A stretch of DNA of 64,000 nt from CAZMVY01 sp964617875 (GCA_964617875.1 CAZUAI010000016.1:17947-81946); one strand, 5' to 3'; shown: positions 42,930-51,788, counted from the first letter of the stretch. Made by a program: numbers and translations. Notes: a model not told the origin generated them from the sequence alone.

Positions 42930-45308
42930 ATGAGCCATGATCGTGCGAGGGTGTTCAAGTGGTGGTCCTGGGCCGGCACTGCGTGCGTGCTGCTGGCCGC
43001 CGCCGGCGCTTTGGCCACCGATGTGACCACCACGCCGTTTCCGGGCGTCGGGATTACCCAGATTCACCGCACCGTCACGTCGCCAAGGCTCAACAACATC
43101 TATATCCTCATTTTCGATCTCAACGATCCACGGATTGAGTTCTTCGTCACCCCGCGAGATCCCACGTTCCGGTCCAACGCTTCGCTGGCCCGCACGACTA
43201 CGTTCGTCAACCAGTACGGTCTCGATGGGGCGATCAACGCGAACTTCTGGGCCGGCGGGCTTGGCAGCGAGGGGGATTCCCGGACCCTGATTGGGCTGGC
43301 CCTGTCGGACGGCTGGGTGGTCAACTCGCCCACGCCAGCCCCCACGCCGCCGGACCCCGCTCTGCTGATCCGTGAGGACGGCTCCGCGACGGTGGGCTAC
43401 ATCCGTACGTTCAACCCGACGACCTACCCGCGTGACCGCCAGGGGATCTCAAGCGTGGGTTATGACGGCGGATCGGGCCTGACCGGCAGCCTGCTCGTGA
43501 CGAACGGAACGAACACGGGCAGCCTGATTACGCCGGAGGCTACGAGTCTGCAGCCGCGGACGGTCGTGGGTGTCAGCCAGAACGGCCGCACACTCGTGAT
43601 CGCGACGATCGACGGGCGTACGGCGTACTCGGGAGGAGTGACCGGCGCCGAAGCGGCTGACCTGCTGCTCGAGTTTGGTGTCTGGAACGGGATCAACTGC
43701 GACAGCGGGGGTTCCACCACGCTCGTCATGCGCTACCCTGGTCAGAGCCCGCAGGTCGTCAACTACACGACCTGCTACCCCTCCATCTGCGAACGGGCCG
43801 TGGCCAATCACCTCGGGTTCCGGGTCGTTCCGGCCTCTCAAAGCCTGACGCTTGTGCAGGCATTCGCCTTCGGGGCCACGGACTACACCCGGCCCACGTA
43901 CAACTGTCCCTCGGTCGGCTACACCAAGCTGCGTCAGGACGTCGGCAGCACCGCCTCGCTGCAGTACAACGCTTCGCGCGGCTACGGGTACACGGATCTG
44001 GCGGGCCTCGAGACGCCCCCGAGCGACAACAGCGGCGTGCTCGACGGCGATCAGCTTTACGCGGAGAAGATCGGCGTCAGGGGTACTCTCGGCAGCCTTA
44101 CGTTCCGGGCCGATGTCCCGAACGGGACCTACCGGTTCGTGGCGGCCGGCGGCGACGCGGGGACGTACAACCACATCTCCAGCATCCGCGTTCGAAACGG
44201 CGGCGTCGGATCCTGGGTGAACATGGTGTACCACGAGCACGTATACAATCCGACGAAGCGGCCGGAGTTCTGGTGCGTCGGGTTCGGCACGAGGGTGCCG
44301 CCGCCCGCCGACGGCTCGGGGCACGACAGCGGCACCTATCCCGACCCGGCATTTCGCCCGATTCTCAATAGTCCCGTCATCCAGGTGACCAGCGGGTATC
44401 TTGAGGTCCAGCAGGTCGCGGTGGCCATGAGCGGAAGCTCGGACCCCCGCGGAGGCGACCTCTGCCTCCTGGAACTCTGGCGGCTCGACGAGCCGCTTCC
44501 GCCGTCGGTCGCCGCCGTGACTGTCCTGTCCGGCAGGACGGTGAAGGTGACGTTCAGCGAAGAAATGGGCACCGGCGCAACGACCCCCGCCAACTACACG
44601 CTCTCCGGCACGGGCAAGGGCACGCTCGCCGCCCATCCTGACAGCGTGGCCGTTCTCAGCGGCGTCGAATACCAACTGACGTGGAACAGCGGCGAGATGG
44701 TCAACGGTGGCGACATCACGGTTTGTGCAGCCGGCGTGCAGGCTGCCGACGGTGAACCCATCGGAAGCCCGAACTGCAGGACGCACGCCGGCGGCGGCAT
44801 CGGCACGCCACCGGCCGTGGCGGATGTGGGTCCGCCGCGGGGTTCGACCGTTTGCCGTCTCCCGACGGTGGCGGTGACGTTCTCCGAGTCCGTGATCGGC
44901 GTGTCGGCGGCCAATCTGACTGTCAACGGCTCGCCGGCCATGGCCGTCAGCGGCAACGGGGCGGGGCCTTACACGTTCAGCGGGTATGCAACCCCGGCCG
45001 ACGGCGTCGTCAGCGTCCTGCTGGCCGCCGGCTCAATTCGGGACGCGGCCGGCAATGCGTTCGGTGGCGACGCCTGGTCGGTAAGCATCCAGCTCAAGGC
45101 GGTGGCGGACTTCGACAAGGACTGCGATGTCGATCTGGACGACTTCGGCTTCTTCCAGATGTGCTTCAACGGGCCGAATCAACCCACCTTTCCCGAGTGT
45201 GCGACGGCGGACTGCGACGGCGACCAGGACGTGGACCTCAACGATTTCGTCATCTTCCAGCGCTGTTTCAACGGTCCGAACCGGTCCCCGGCCTGCATCG
45301 GGCAGTGA
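42930..45308 (+). CDS. Secreted NAGPA-type phosphodiester glycosidase with Ig-like and dockerin-like repeats
   Basis: This 792-residue exported protein has a signal peptide (GTACVLLAAAGALAT) followed by a phosphodiester glycosidase (NAGPA/DUF2233) domain at about 40-300. Key motifs are GAINANFW and GINCDSGGSTTLVM, the conserved Asp-Gly-Gly region. A middle domain (330-530) resembles a carbohydrate-binding sandwich. Two Big_5-type Ig-like domains follow (VTVLSGRTVKVTFSEEMGTG and VAVTFSESVIGVSAANLTV). The C-terminus again has two calcium-loop repeats, DFDKDCDVDLDDF and DCDGDQDVDLNDF, with CFNGPN after each. NAGPA-type enzymes remove sugars linked by phosphodiester bonds; bacterial substrates include sporulation or cell-wall glycans. 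The start at 42930 was chosen by the signal peptide and GAGG. Confidence 0.85.
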   Translation: MSHDRARVFKWWSWAGTACVLLAAAGALATDVTTTPFPGVGITQIHRTVTSPRLNNIYILIFDLNDPRIEFFVTPRDPTFRSNASLARTTTFVNQYGLDGAINANFWAGGLGSEGDSRTLIGLALSDGWVVNSPTPAPTPPDPALLIREDGSATVGYIRTFNPTTYPRDRQGISSVGYDGGSGLTGSLLVTNGTNTGSLITPEATSLQPRTVVGVSQNGRTLVIATIDGRTAYSGGVTGAEAADLLLEFGVWNGINCDSGGSTTLVMRYPGQSPQVVNYTTCYPSICERAVANHLGFRVVPASQSLTLVQAFAFGATDYTRPTYNCPSVGYTKLRQDVGSTASLQYNASRGYGYTDLAGLETPPSDNSGVLDGDQLYAEKIGVRGTLGSLTFRADVPNGTYRFVAAGGDAGTYNHISSIRVRNGGVGSWVNMVYHEHVYNPTKRPEFWCVGFGTRVPPPADGSGHDSGTYPDPAFRPILNSPVIQVTSGYLEVQQVAVAMSGSSDPRGGDLCLLELWRLDEPLPPSVAAVTVLSGRTVKVTFSEEMGTGATTPANYTLSGTGKGTLAAHPDSVAVLSGVEYQLTWNSGEMVNGGDITVCAAGVQAADGEPIGSPNCRTHAGGGIGTPPAVADVGPPRGSTVCRLPTVAVTFSESVIGVSAANLTVNGSPAMAVSGNGAGPYTFSGYATPADGVVSVLLAAGSIRDAAGNAFGGDAWSVSIQLKAVADFDKDCDVDLDDFGFFQMCFNGPNQPTFPECATADCDGDQDVDLNDFVIFQRCFNGPNRSPACIGQ

Positions 45309-45617
45309 GTCTGTCAGGATCCGGAAGAGGATCGGCGCACGCCGACGTAAGCAATCCGATTCATGGCGGGGGGGGACAGGCGGGTCTTCCTCTCTGCCTG
45401 TTGTTGCGCAAGGGTCGAGTACGGCAGGCCCCCTCCCGCAACGGGAAAAAGACGGCCATGCCGCCCCCGTCCCGGCCGATTGCGGGCAAACCCCCCGGTC
45501 CTGCCACGCAAGTTCGAGCCCGGTAGCGGGCGAGGCTATAATCGGCGGAGCTGGAAACGAAAACACGGGAAAGCGGGACAACGCGAAGGCGAAGCAGCGA
45601 AAAAGGGCCGGCTCCTC
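45309..45617. other. Intergenic region upstream of the radical SAM gene
   Basis: Nothing convincing is seen in these 309 bases. A G-run (45367-45375) and a GC-rich tract are present. The open frame upstream of the radical SAM gene runs through here but has no homology-like content. Confidence 0.4.
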
Positions 45618-46856
45618 ATGATCGATGTCAGCGCTCTGTACTGCGGATACGACAGCCCCTCGTTGCCGCACCGGTACGGGCGGTCGATTGCCCGCGACGT
45701 GCCGGAGCACCAGTGCTTCCGCACGCCCAGGGCCGCCGACGAACGCCGGCCGATCGTCGTCTGGAACATCACGCGGACGTGCAACCTGAACTGCGTCCAC
45801 TGCTACAGCAGTAGCGAGGCGAAGCGCTACGAGGGCGAGCTGACGACGGACGAGGCCCGCCGGGTCCTCGACGACCTTGCGGCGTTCCACGTGCCGGGCG
45901 TGCTGTTCTCGGGCGGCGAACCGCTGGCCCGGCCGGACGTGTTTGACCTGGCCGCCTGCGCGCGGTCGAAAAAGCTGCACGTCGTCTTCAGCACGAACGG
46001 AACGCTCATTACGCCGGAGATCGCGAAGCGATTCGTCGATCTGGGCATCGCCTACGTCGGCATCTCGCTCGACAGCGCCGACCCGGCCACGCACGACCGG
46101 TTTCGCGGAATGCCCGGGGCATTCGAGCGGACGATGCGGGGCATCCGGCACTGCAAGGAGGCCGGCCAGAAGGTGGGTCTGCGGCTGACGCTGACGAAGG
46201 TAAACGCGGACAACATCGACGCCCTGTTCGACCTGATCGTCCGCGAGGGGATCAACCGCGCGTGCTTCTACCACCTGGTGCCGGCCGGGCGCGGCTCGGA
46301 GCTGATGCAACTCGCACCTGCCGAAAACCGCCGGGCGGTGAGCACGATCTTCCGCCGCACGCGCGAACTGCACGAGGGCGGCAACCCGGTCGAGATCCTC
46401 ACGGTGGACAACCATTGCGACGGCGTCTACCTCTGGCTGAAGCTCAAGGCCGAAGGCCATCCGCGGGCCGACGACGTCTACGAGATGCTCAAGTGGAACG
46501 GCGGCGGGCTGTACAGTTCCGGCGTGGGGATCGCCTGCCTCGATTTCGTCGGGAACGTCCACGCCGATCAGTTCTGGATGCATGAGTCGCTGGGCAACGT
46601 CCGCGAGCGGCCGTTCAGCGAGATCTGGCAGGACACGCGGCACCCGCTGATGGCCGGGCTGAAGAACCGCCTGCCGCTGTTGAAGGGCCGCTGCGGCGCG
46701 TGCCGGCACGTGCGGCTTTGCGGCGGCGCATCGCGCGTGCGGGCGCAAATCCTCACCGGCGACCCCTGGGCCGCCGACCCTGCGTGCTATCTGACGAACG
46801 AGGAGATCGGCGTCGGCGATGCGCAGTCCGCCACCCTCGGAATGGCGAAGGAATGA
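45618..46856 (+). CDS. Radical SAM/SPASM-domain protein (AhbD/NirJ-like)
   Basis: This 412-residue enzyme has the radical SAM cluster motif CNLNCVHC (C55, C59, C62) in WNITRTCNLNCVHCYSSS, the glycine-rich SAM-binding segment GVLFSGGEPLARPDV and the strand VFSTNGTLI. A C-terminal SPASM-like region has Cys at CLDF, then CGACRHVRLCGGASRVRA and DPAC, likely binding a second iron-sulfur cluster. The pattern is closest to proteins of alternative heme biosynthesis (AhbC/AhbD, NirJ), which act on side chains of Fe-coproporphyrin or siroheme derivatives. That is plausible beside a multiheme cytochrome, but peptide-modifying SPASM enzymes are also similar. The start was set at MIDVSALYCGY, where homology begins. 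A double-ACT gene follows after 102 bases. Confidence 0.82.
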   Translation: MIDVSALYCGYDSPSLPHRYGRSIARDVPEHQCFRTPRAADERRPIVVWNITRTCNLNCVHCYSSSEAKRYEGELTTDEARRVLDDLAAFHVPGVLFSGGEPLARPDVFDLAACARSKKLHVVFSTNGTLITPEIAKRFVDLGIAYVGISLDSADPATHDRFRGMPGAFERTMRGIRHCKEAGQKVGLRLTLTKVNADNIDALFDLIVREGINRACFYHLVPAGRGSELMQLAPAENRRAVSTIFRRTRELHEGGNPVEILTVDNHCDGVYLWLKLKAEGHPRADDVYEMLKWNGGGLYSSGVGIACLDFVGNVHADQFWMHESLGNVRERPFSEIWQDTRHPLMAGLKNRLPLLKGRCGACRHVRLCGGASRVRAQILTGDPWAADPACYLTNEEIGVGDAQSATLGMAKE

Positions 46857-46958
46857 CGAAGCCGGACTGAGAAGGGTGGGGCGGGCGGTGCGGCCTCCGG
46901 GTTGCGGGCGGCGGGGCCGGGCCGTACAGTGGGATCTTTGCGAACGAGGGTTTCAGCG

Positions 46959-47501
46959 ATGGCGAACTATGCGTTGATGACGGCAGTCGGCAAGGATCGG
47001 CCGGGGATTGTCGCCGCGATCTCAGGCGTCCTGCTCGAGGCGGACTGCAACATCGAGGACTCGCAGATGTCGCGGCTCGGGCCGGACTTCTCGTGCATGC
47101 TGCTGCTGGCCCTGCCGGCGGGGCTGACGAGCGTGCAGCTTGACGAGCGGCTGCGGGCGATCCGCGACCAGTTCAAGCTGTGGATCCATCTGGCCGACCT
47201 GGCGCCCGAGGAGGCGACCGGCGAACCGCGCGACCTTCCCGTGTACACCATCCACGTGTACGGGGCCGACCGCAAGGGCATCGTGTACCGGATCACGAAA
47301 TGTCTCGCGGACCAGGGCATCAACGTCTGCAACCTGCACACCGAGATCATCCCGCACGCCGTCCCGCTGTACGTGATGCTCATCGAGGTTGAGGTGCCGC
47401 CGTTCGTCGATACCGCGAAGCTGACGCGCGACCTGAAGGCCATCGGCAAGGAGATCGGCGTGCAGGTGTCGGTGAAACAGAAGGACGACGCGCGCTTCTG
47501 A
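46959..47501 (+). CDS. Double-ACT-domain regulator (GcvR-like)
   Basis: This 180-residue protein consists of two ACT domains (about 1-80 and 92-175). Typical phrases are VGKDRPGIVAAISGVLLEAD with CNIEDSQMSRLG, and VYGADRKGIVYRITKCLADQ with GINVCNLHTE. Such proteins bind small ligands, usually amino acids, and resemble GcvR, the regulator that affects glycine cleavage in enterobacteria. No catalytic domain is present. GAGGG precedes the ATG at 46959; an in-frame ATG-like start upstream has no homology. The ligand is not known. Confidence 0.9.
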   Translation: MANYALMTAVGKDRPGIVAAISGVLLEADCNIEDSQMSRLGPDFSCMLLLALPAGLTSVQLDERLRAIRDQFKLWIHLADLAPEEATGEPRDLPVYTIHVYGADRKGIVYRITKCLADQGINVCNLHTEIIPHAVPLYVMLIEVEVPPFVDTAKLTRDLKAIGKEIGVQVSVKQKDDARF

Positions 47502-47517
47502 CGGTTCGCCTCCCGGC

Positions 47518-47640
47518 GTGCCGGCCCGACGCGGCATCGTCATCATCGCGGCCGACGGCCCCGGTTGCTCCGACATGGGGTGTGACGGCGGCGGAATTCA
47601 CACGCCGGCCCTCGACCGCCCGGCGGCGGGCGGGCCTTCC
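47518..47640 (+). pseudogene. N-terminal remnant of a sulfatase gene
   Basis: About 40 codons read RRGIVIIAADGPGCSDMGCD followed by GGGIHTPALDRPAAGG, a clear degenerate copy of the sulfatase opening (PNIVLILADDLGYSDLGCYG-like, then TPNLDRLAAGG). The second metal-binding Asp is replaced (ADG instead of ADD) and similarity stops at about 47640. The frame reads on, without sulfatase sequence, into the next gene. It is a decayed fragment, not a functional sulfatase. Confidence 0.7.
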
Positions 47641-47694
47641 TCTCTGTTGGCTTGTCGGTACTCGTCCGTTACGATGGCGCGGAGAAACTGCACG

Positions 47695-49239
47695 ATGGGT
47701 CACACGAAGGCGTCATCATCCCGGGGAAACGTCAAGGCAGCAGCGGCGAGCGACGCCGCCGGCGGCCCGGCCCAGCGGCCGTCCGTGTTCTGGCGGGCCG
47801 TGCTGCTTGGCCTTGGCGTTGCCGTGACCTACGGGTTCATCGCCGGCAACGGGAACTGGCGATTCACGCCGTCGATGACTCCGTACCACATCCTGACGGC
47901 CGATGCCATGCTCCATGGGCGGCTTTCGCTTCGGGAGGATCTGCTTCGCCCGCGGTTTCAACAGGCCGAGAAACTGGCGAGACAGAGCCTCACGAGGCAA
48001 TTGCAAGTTCGTGGGCAGAACCTGCCGCCGGAGCAGTTCGAGGAATACATCCGGCTCATGGTGAGCCACGATCTGGCGGTCCACGAGGGCCGGTACTACA
48101 CGTACTGGGGACCGCTCACGGCGGTCGCCATGTTGCCCTGGGTGGCGATGTTCGGGCCGGACGTGAGCGACAATCTCATCAACGCCCTGGTCGGGGCTCT
48201 GAACGTGGCGCTGATGTATTGGGTGCTTCGCCGTGTCGATCGAGCCGGGCTGCGGCGGCTGGGCGAACCCTGCTGCATCGCATTGACGCTCCTGCTGGCG
48301 TTCGGCACGGTGCATTTCTACCTCGCGTGCAACGGCCGCGTGTGGCATGCCGTGCAGATCGTCACGCTCACGCCGCTGCTGCTGTCGCTCGTCGTGCTGT
48401 TGTCACGGCGGAACGGGCCGTGGGTCTACGCATTGAGCGGGGCGTTGTTCGGGGCCTCGATCCTGGGGCGGAACGTCGTCGCTGCGGCAGGGCTTTTCCA
48501 CGTAATCGTCATCTGGCTGCGGCAACGGGGCGAACCGGGGCCGGCGCCCCGGCGGTTTGTGGTGCGGCTGATCGCGTTCGTCCTGCCGTTGCTCGCGACC
48601 GCCGGCGTCCAGATGGCATACAACTACGGGCGATTCGACGATCCGTTCGAAACGGGGCAGGGGATCACCGTCCACACGGGCGGGGAGCCGAGGTTTCGCG
48701 CGGATTACGACCGCTACGGCTCGTTCCACCCCGTCTACCTGGCCAAGAACCTCAAGCACTATCTCTGGCACTGGCAGTTTCCCGTGGTCAACGGCGTGCG
48801 CACTTTCGAGCCGGAGGGCAACAGCATGTTCCTGATCACGCCGCCGCTGCTGTTCCTGTTCGTGGCGTGGCGGCGATGGGACGGGTTCACGCTGGCGCTC
48901 CTGTGCGGGGCGCTGCCGCCGGTCGTCGCCCTGCTGCTGTTCCGGGCCACGGGATACAGCCAGTTCGGGAACCGCTACCTGCTGGACGCAATGCCGCTGT
49001 TGCTGCTGCTGGTGGCGACCGGGATGAACGGGCGCGTGTCGCCCGCCGCCGCGGCACTGATTGCCGCCGCCGTGGTCATGAATACGTTCGGCACGCTCCG
49101 CTTTTACGGCTACTCGCCGACGATCACCAACGGGCTGTTTCTCCTGTACTGGGCCGTCCTGATCGCGGCGGGGGCGCTGGCCGTCCTGGCTCCCGCGAGC
49201 CGACGAGGCAGCCCCGGGTCTCCAGCGGTGCGTTGCTGA
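47695..49239 (+). CDS. Polytopic membrane protein, possible glycosyltransferase
   Basis: This 514-residue protein has about ten predicted membrane helices and a 100-residue loop near 40-115 (MLHGRLSLREDLLRPRFQQA onward). I do not recognise a named family with certainty. Features such as YTYWGPLTAVAMLPWVAMFG, DNLINALVGALNVALMYWVL and FRATGYSQFGNRYLLDAMP resemble GT-C-type lipid-linked glycosyltransferases. The ATG at 47695 with GGAG was chosen; the frame upstream contains a sulfatase remnant. The C-terminus is Arg/Pro-rich. The neighbouring regulator gene ends 193 bases upstream. Confidence 0.72.
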   Translation: MGHTKASSSRGNVKAAAASDAAGGPAQRPSVFWRAVLLGLGVAVTYGFIAGNGNWRFTPSMTPYHILTADAMLHGRLSLREDLLRPRFQQAEKLARQSLTRQLQVRGQNLPPEQFEEYIRLMVSHDLAVHEGRYYTYWGPLTAVAMLPWVAMFGPDVSDNLINALVGALNVALMYWVLRRVDRAGLRRLGEPCCIALTLLLAFGTVHFYLACNGRVWHAVQIVTLTPLLLSLVVLLSRRNGPWVYALSGALFGASILGRNVVAAAGLFHVIVIWLRQRGEPGPAPRRFVVRLIAFVLPLLATAGVQMAYNYGRFDDPFETGQGITVHTGGEPRFRADYDRYGSFHPVYLAKNLKHYLWHWQFPVVNGVRTFEPEGNSMFLITPPLLFLFVAWRRWDGFTLALLCGALPPVVALLLFRATGYSQFGNRYLLDAMPLLLLLVATGMNGRVSPAAAALIAAAVVMNTFGTLRFYGYSPTITNGLFLLYWAVLIAAGALAVLAPASRRGSPGSPAVRC

Positions 49240-49582
49240 TGAAACATCGGTTCTCCCTCACGTTCGGGTTCCGTGGGAGGATCAGCCGGTACTGGCCGAT
49301 TCCGGTTCGCCACGAATGACCGCGCGGTCAATATCTCCAACGGTCAGCTCCACGCCTCGGAAGCTCGAGCGCCACGGCTTCAGTTGGCGCGGCGTCAACA
49401 AGATCGGCAGCGGCTTCCCACGACAGCCGGGCAGGCGGGCAGCGTGGTCGTCGTCGTTCGTGCTTCGCTGACGTCGCGCGTAGCCGGTGGCTTGACTGGC
49501 TGCCGTTTCGTTGGGGCCGTCCCGGAGATTCCGCAAATCCTCCGGCCTTGTCGTGCGGCGCCGGACCGGTGGCCCATGGACG
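49240..49582. other. Intergenic region between convergent genes
   Basis: This 343-base region lies between the membrane protein (plus) and the ferredoxin-type gene (minus). Overlapping frames exist on both strands; none has a recognisable domain. A minus-strand frame ending at 49282 has a protein-like C-terminus (TPRQLKPWRSSFRGVELTVG) but no start, so it may be a gene remnant. No terminator was found. Confidence 0.4.
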
Positions 49583-50788
49583 TCAGTGCGTTGGGTGGGT
49601 TGTTGAACTGCTCCCGGGGGCGGCGAGCGGGTCGTATCCCTCGATTTCGAACGGCGATTCGCGCCAGTGGTCGCTCGTCGCGTCGTAGTAGGGCTCGGTG
49701 ATGGCGCTCTTGATGGCCGCCTCGTCGGCCTGGGCCGGGTCGTAGATGATCCGGGCCTCGCCGACACCGGGCCTGGGCCATGCCTCGATCCGCAGATAGC
49801 CGGGGACGGCCAGGGCGTCGTCCCGTTCGAGATAGTAGACGAACAGGTTCGCGCTGCCGCGGCACTTCAGCCCGGCGACCTTGAGGTGGACGGAGGCCGT
49901 CTGCGCCGGCGCGTGGCCGCGCGTCCGCACGAACGACGGGATCGGAAACACGTAGCTCCCGCCAACGGCGGCACCGACGCACACCAGCAGGACCGCGACG
50001 AGAACCGCCTGCGGCCAGCGACGGCCGAACGCCCGCGGTGGGCCCCAGGTCAGGGCGCCGCCGGTGCTCGTCGGGCAGACCTCGACGCATTCCAGGCACG
50101 ACAGGCACCGGGCGGCCTTCACCTCGCGAACCGTGTCCACGGGGATCGCCATCGGGCACGCCTTGGCGCACTGCCCGCACGAGATGCAGGTCTCCTCGTT
50201 CCGCCGGATCCGCGCGAAGGCCACGCGGGAGAACGGGTTCAGCACCGCGGCGAGCGGACACAGCCACCGGCAGAACGGCATCGTCACGAGCAGCGAACCG
50301 AGGACGATCGCGCCGGCGACGACGTACGCCCAGAATGTGATGTCCTCGCCGTGCCTGCCGATCAGGGCGTAGCACGGGTCAAACGCACGGAAGTGGAGTT
50401 CGGCCGCATGCCACGTGATCACGAGGATCACGCCCAGGACGGCGTACTTCAGCAGGGCCAGCGCGCGATCGACGCGGTACGGTACGCGTCGGGGGCGAAG
50501 GCGGAGCCGTGACGCCGCGCGGCCGAGCCACTCGGAGATTGTGCCGATGGGGCACATGTAGCCGCAGAAGACGCGGCGCAGCAGGAGCGTCATCACGAGC
50601 ACGCCCGCGAGGATGTAGAAGTTCGTGATGCCGAGCGAGCAGAGGAGGTTGCCTTCCGTGGCATAGTTGTAGAGCGCCTCGACGCCGCCGAACGGGCACC
50701 ACTGCTCGGCGTTGCCCTTGAGGACAAAGACCGCCAGGAGTGTGACGGCGAGGAATGCAAACTGGAGAAGTCGTCTTGTCTTTCGCAT
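49583..50788 (-). CDS. NapH/NosR-type polyferredoxin membrane protein with HMA-like C-terminal domain
   Basis: This 401-residue inner-membrane protein has about six helices and iron-sulfur motifs: CPFGGVEALY near the N-terminus, FCGYMCPIGT, CRWLCPLAAVL and two 4Fe-4S ferredoxin motifs, CISCGQCAKACP (about 200-211) and CLSCLECVEVCP (227-238). This is the plan of NapH, NosR and CcoG-type electron-transfer proteins. After a further helix, about 100 residues (300-400) contain VAGLKCRGSANLF and ARIIYDPAQADEAAIKSAIT, a ferredoxin-like fold reminiscent of an HMA metal-binding domain but with only one Cys instead of CxxC. The ATG follows a hairpin directly. It follows a Cys-rich TPR gene on the same strand. 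The electron acceptor is unknown. Confidence 0.85.
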   Translation of the reverse strand: MRKTRRLLQFAFLAVTLLAVFVLKGNAEQWCPFGGVEALYNYATEGNLLCSLGITNFYILAGVLVMTLLLRRVFCGYMCPIGTISEWLGRAASRLRLRPRRVPYRVDRALALLKYAVLGVILVITWHAAELHFRAFDPCYALIGRHGEDITFWAYVVAGAIVLGSLLVTMPFCRWLCPLAAVLNPFSRVAFARIRRNEETCISCGQCAKACPMAIPVDTVREVKAARCLSCLECVEVCPTSTGGALTWGPPRAFGRRWPQAVLVAVLLVCVGAAVGGSYVFPIPSFVRTRGHAPAQTASVHLKVAGLKCRGSANLFVYYLERDDALAVPGYLRIEAWPRPGVGEARIIYDPAQADEAAIKSAITEPYYDATSDHWRESPFEIEGYDPLAAPGSSSTTHPTH

Positions 50789-50790
50789 TG

Positions 50791-50822
50791 AAGAAAAGGG
50801 TGGGCCGCACAGCCCACCCTGT
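50791..50822 (-). terminator. Hairpin with T-tract between the TPR gene and the ferredoxin gene
   Basis: On the minus strand, AGGGTGGGC and GCCCACCCT (50820-50812 and 50805-50797) form a 9-bp stem with a six-base loop, followed by TTTTCTTC. It looks like an intrinsic terminator or attenuator downstream of the TPR gene. It ends only a few bases before the ferredoxin gene ATG (50788), so it might also mask the ribosome-binding site. Confidence 0.75.
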
Positions 50823-50879
50823 GTTACTCCACGCTCTGCAATGGCGTTCGAGGCCTGCCGTACGGCCCGCCGCGACGCA

Positions 50880-51788
50880 TCACTTCTTGTCCGGGCAGGC
50901 GCCCTTCTCGTCCTTCGTGCAGGTGGTGCCGCCCTTTGCGCTGCCGCAGCTGCCCTTGCTCGGGCAGGCGCCGCAGCTGCTCCCGCCGCTGCACTTCGAC
51001 TCCTTGACCTTCGACGCCGTCTTCAGGGCCTTCTCGAACTCCGCCGTGCCCGCTACGTCCTTCAGATCCGGATCGGCCTTCGCGTGGGCCTTGATCGTGT
51101 CGAGCCGGCTGGGCGGTGTCGTTTCAAACGCCTTCGTCAGCATCGAGATTGCCTCGCTCGAGTTGCCGACGAGTGACATGACGCATGCCATGTCGTAGTA
51201 CAGCCCCCCGGCCGACTCCGCCCCGAGCTTGCACTTGGCGATCGCCGCCTTGGCTTCGTCGATCTTTTTCTGGCGGGCCAGAGCGATGCCCAGCAGGATC
51301 CGCGACTCGTCGGTCGCGTCCTTCTCGCCGAGGTCGCCGAGGACTTTCGCCGCGTCGGCATTCTTGCCCATCGCCAGTTGCGTTTCGGCGAGCATGGTGG
51401 CCGTGTCCGCCGTCTTCAGCTTGTCGTGCAGCTTCTGGTCAAGCGCGAGGGCCTCGGAGTAGATCCGGTTCTGATGATAAAAGCTGCGGAGCGCCCGCGC
51501 CATTGCCTGCCACTTCTGCGGGTTCTGCTCCTTGTCCACGCTTTCCCGCATCTGGACCACCTGGCGGAGCATGGCGTATTGCTGGCGGTAGTCCTGCTTC
51601 TTCTCGGTATCGGCCTTTGCCGCAGTGGCGTACGCCTTCAACGCCCCGTCGAAATCGGCCTTGGCCAGCAGGGCCTTGCCTTCCTCAAACGCCTTTGCGG
51701 CATCTTCATCCGGGCCGGCCCATGCCGCCGAAACCACGAAACCGACAACGGCCGCCGCACTCACGAGCATCGACTTGCGGAACTTCAT
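50880..51788 (-). CDS. Periplasmic TPR-like protein with Cys-rich C-terminus
   Basis: This 302-residue protein has a signal peptide (MLVSAAAVVGFVVSAAWAG) and several TPR-like helix pairs to about residue 260 (AFEEGKALLAKADFDGALKA, LLGIALARQKKIDEAKAAIA). The last 38 residues hold six Cys: KCSGGSSCGACPSKGSCG and GTTCTKDEKGACPDKK. The tail could bind metal or form disulfides, but no known metal site matches exactly. GAGGAGATC lies before the ATG and a consensus -10 TATAAT lies upstream. The ferredoxin-type gene follows after a hairpin, so the two may work together in electron or metal transfer. The function is not known. Confidence 0.78.
   Translation of the reverse strand: MKFRKSMLVSAAAVVGFVVSAAWAGPDEDAAKAFEEGKALLAKADFDGALKAYATAAKADTEKKQDYRQQYAMLRQVVQMRESVDKEQNPQKWQAMARALRSFYHQNRIYSEALALDQKLHDKLKTADTATMLAETQLAMGKNADAAKVLGDLGEKDATDESRILLGIALARQKKIDEAKAAIAKCKLGAESAGGLYYDMACVMSLVGNSSEAISMLTKAFETTPPSRLDTIKAHAKADPDLKDVAGTAEFEKALKTASKVKESKCSGGSSCGACPSKGSCGSAKGGTTCTKDEKGACPDKK

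Noticed and set aside
40910..45308. Cellulosome proper
   Set aside because: The tags have dockerin-like calcium loops, but no cohesin or scaffoldin is present and the second helix differs from classical dockerins.
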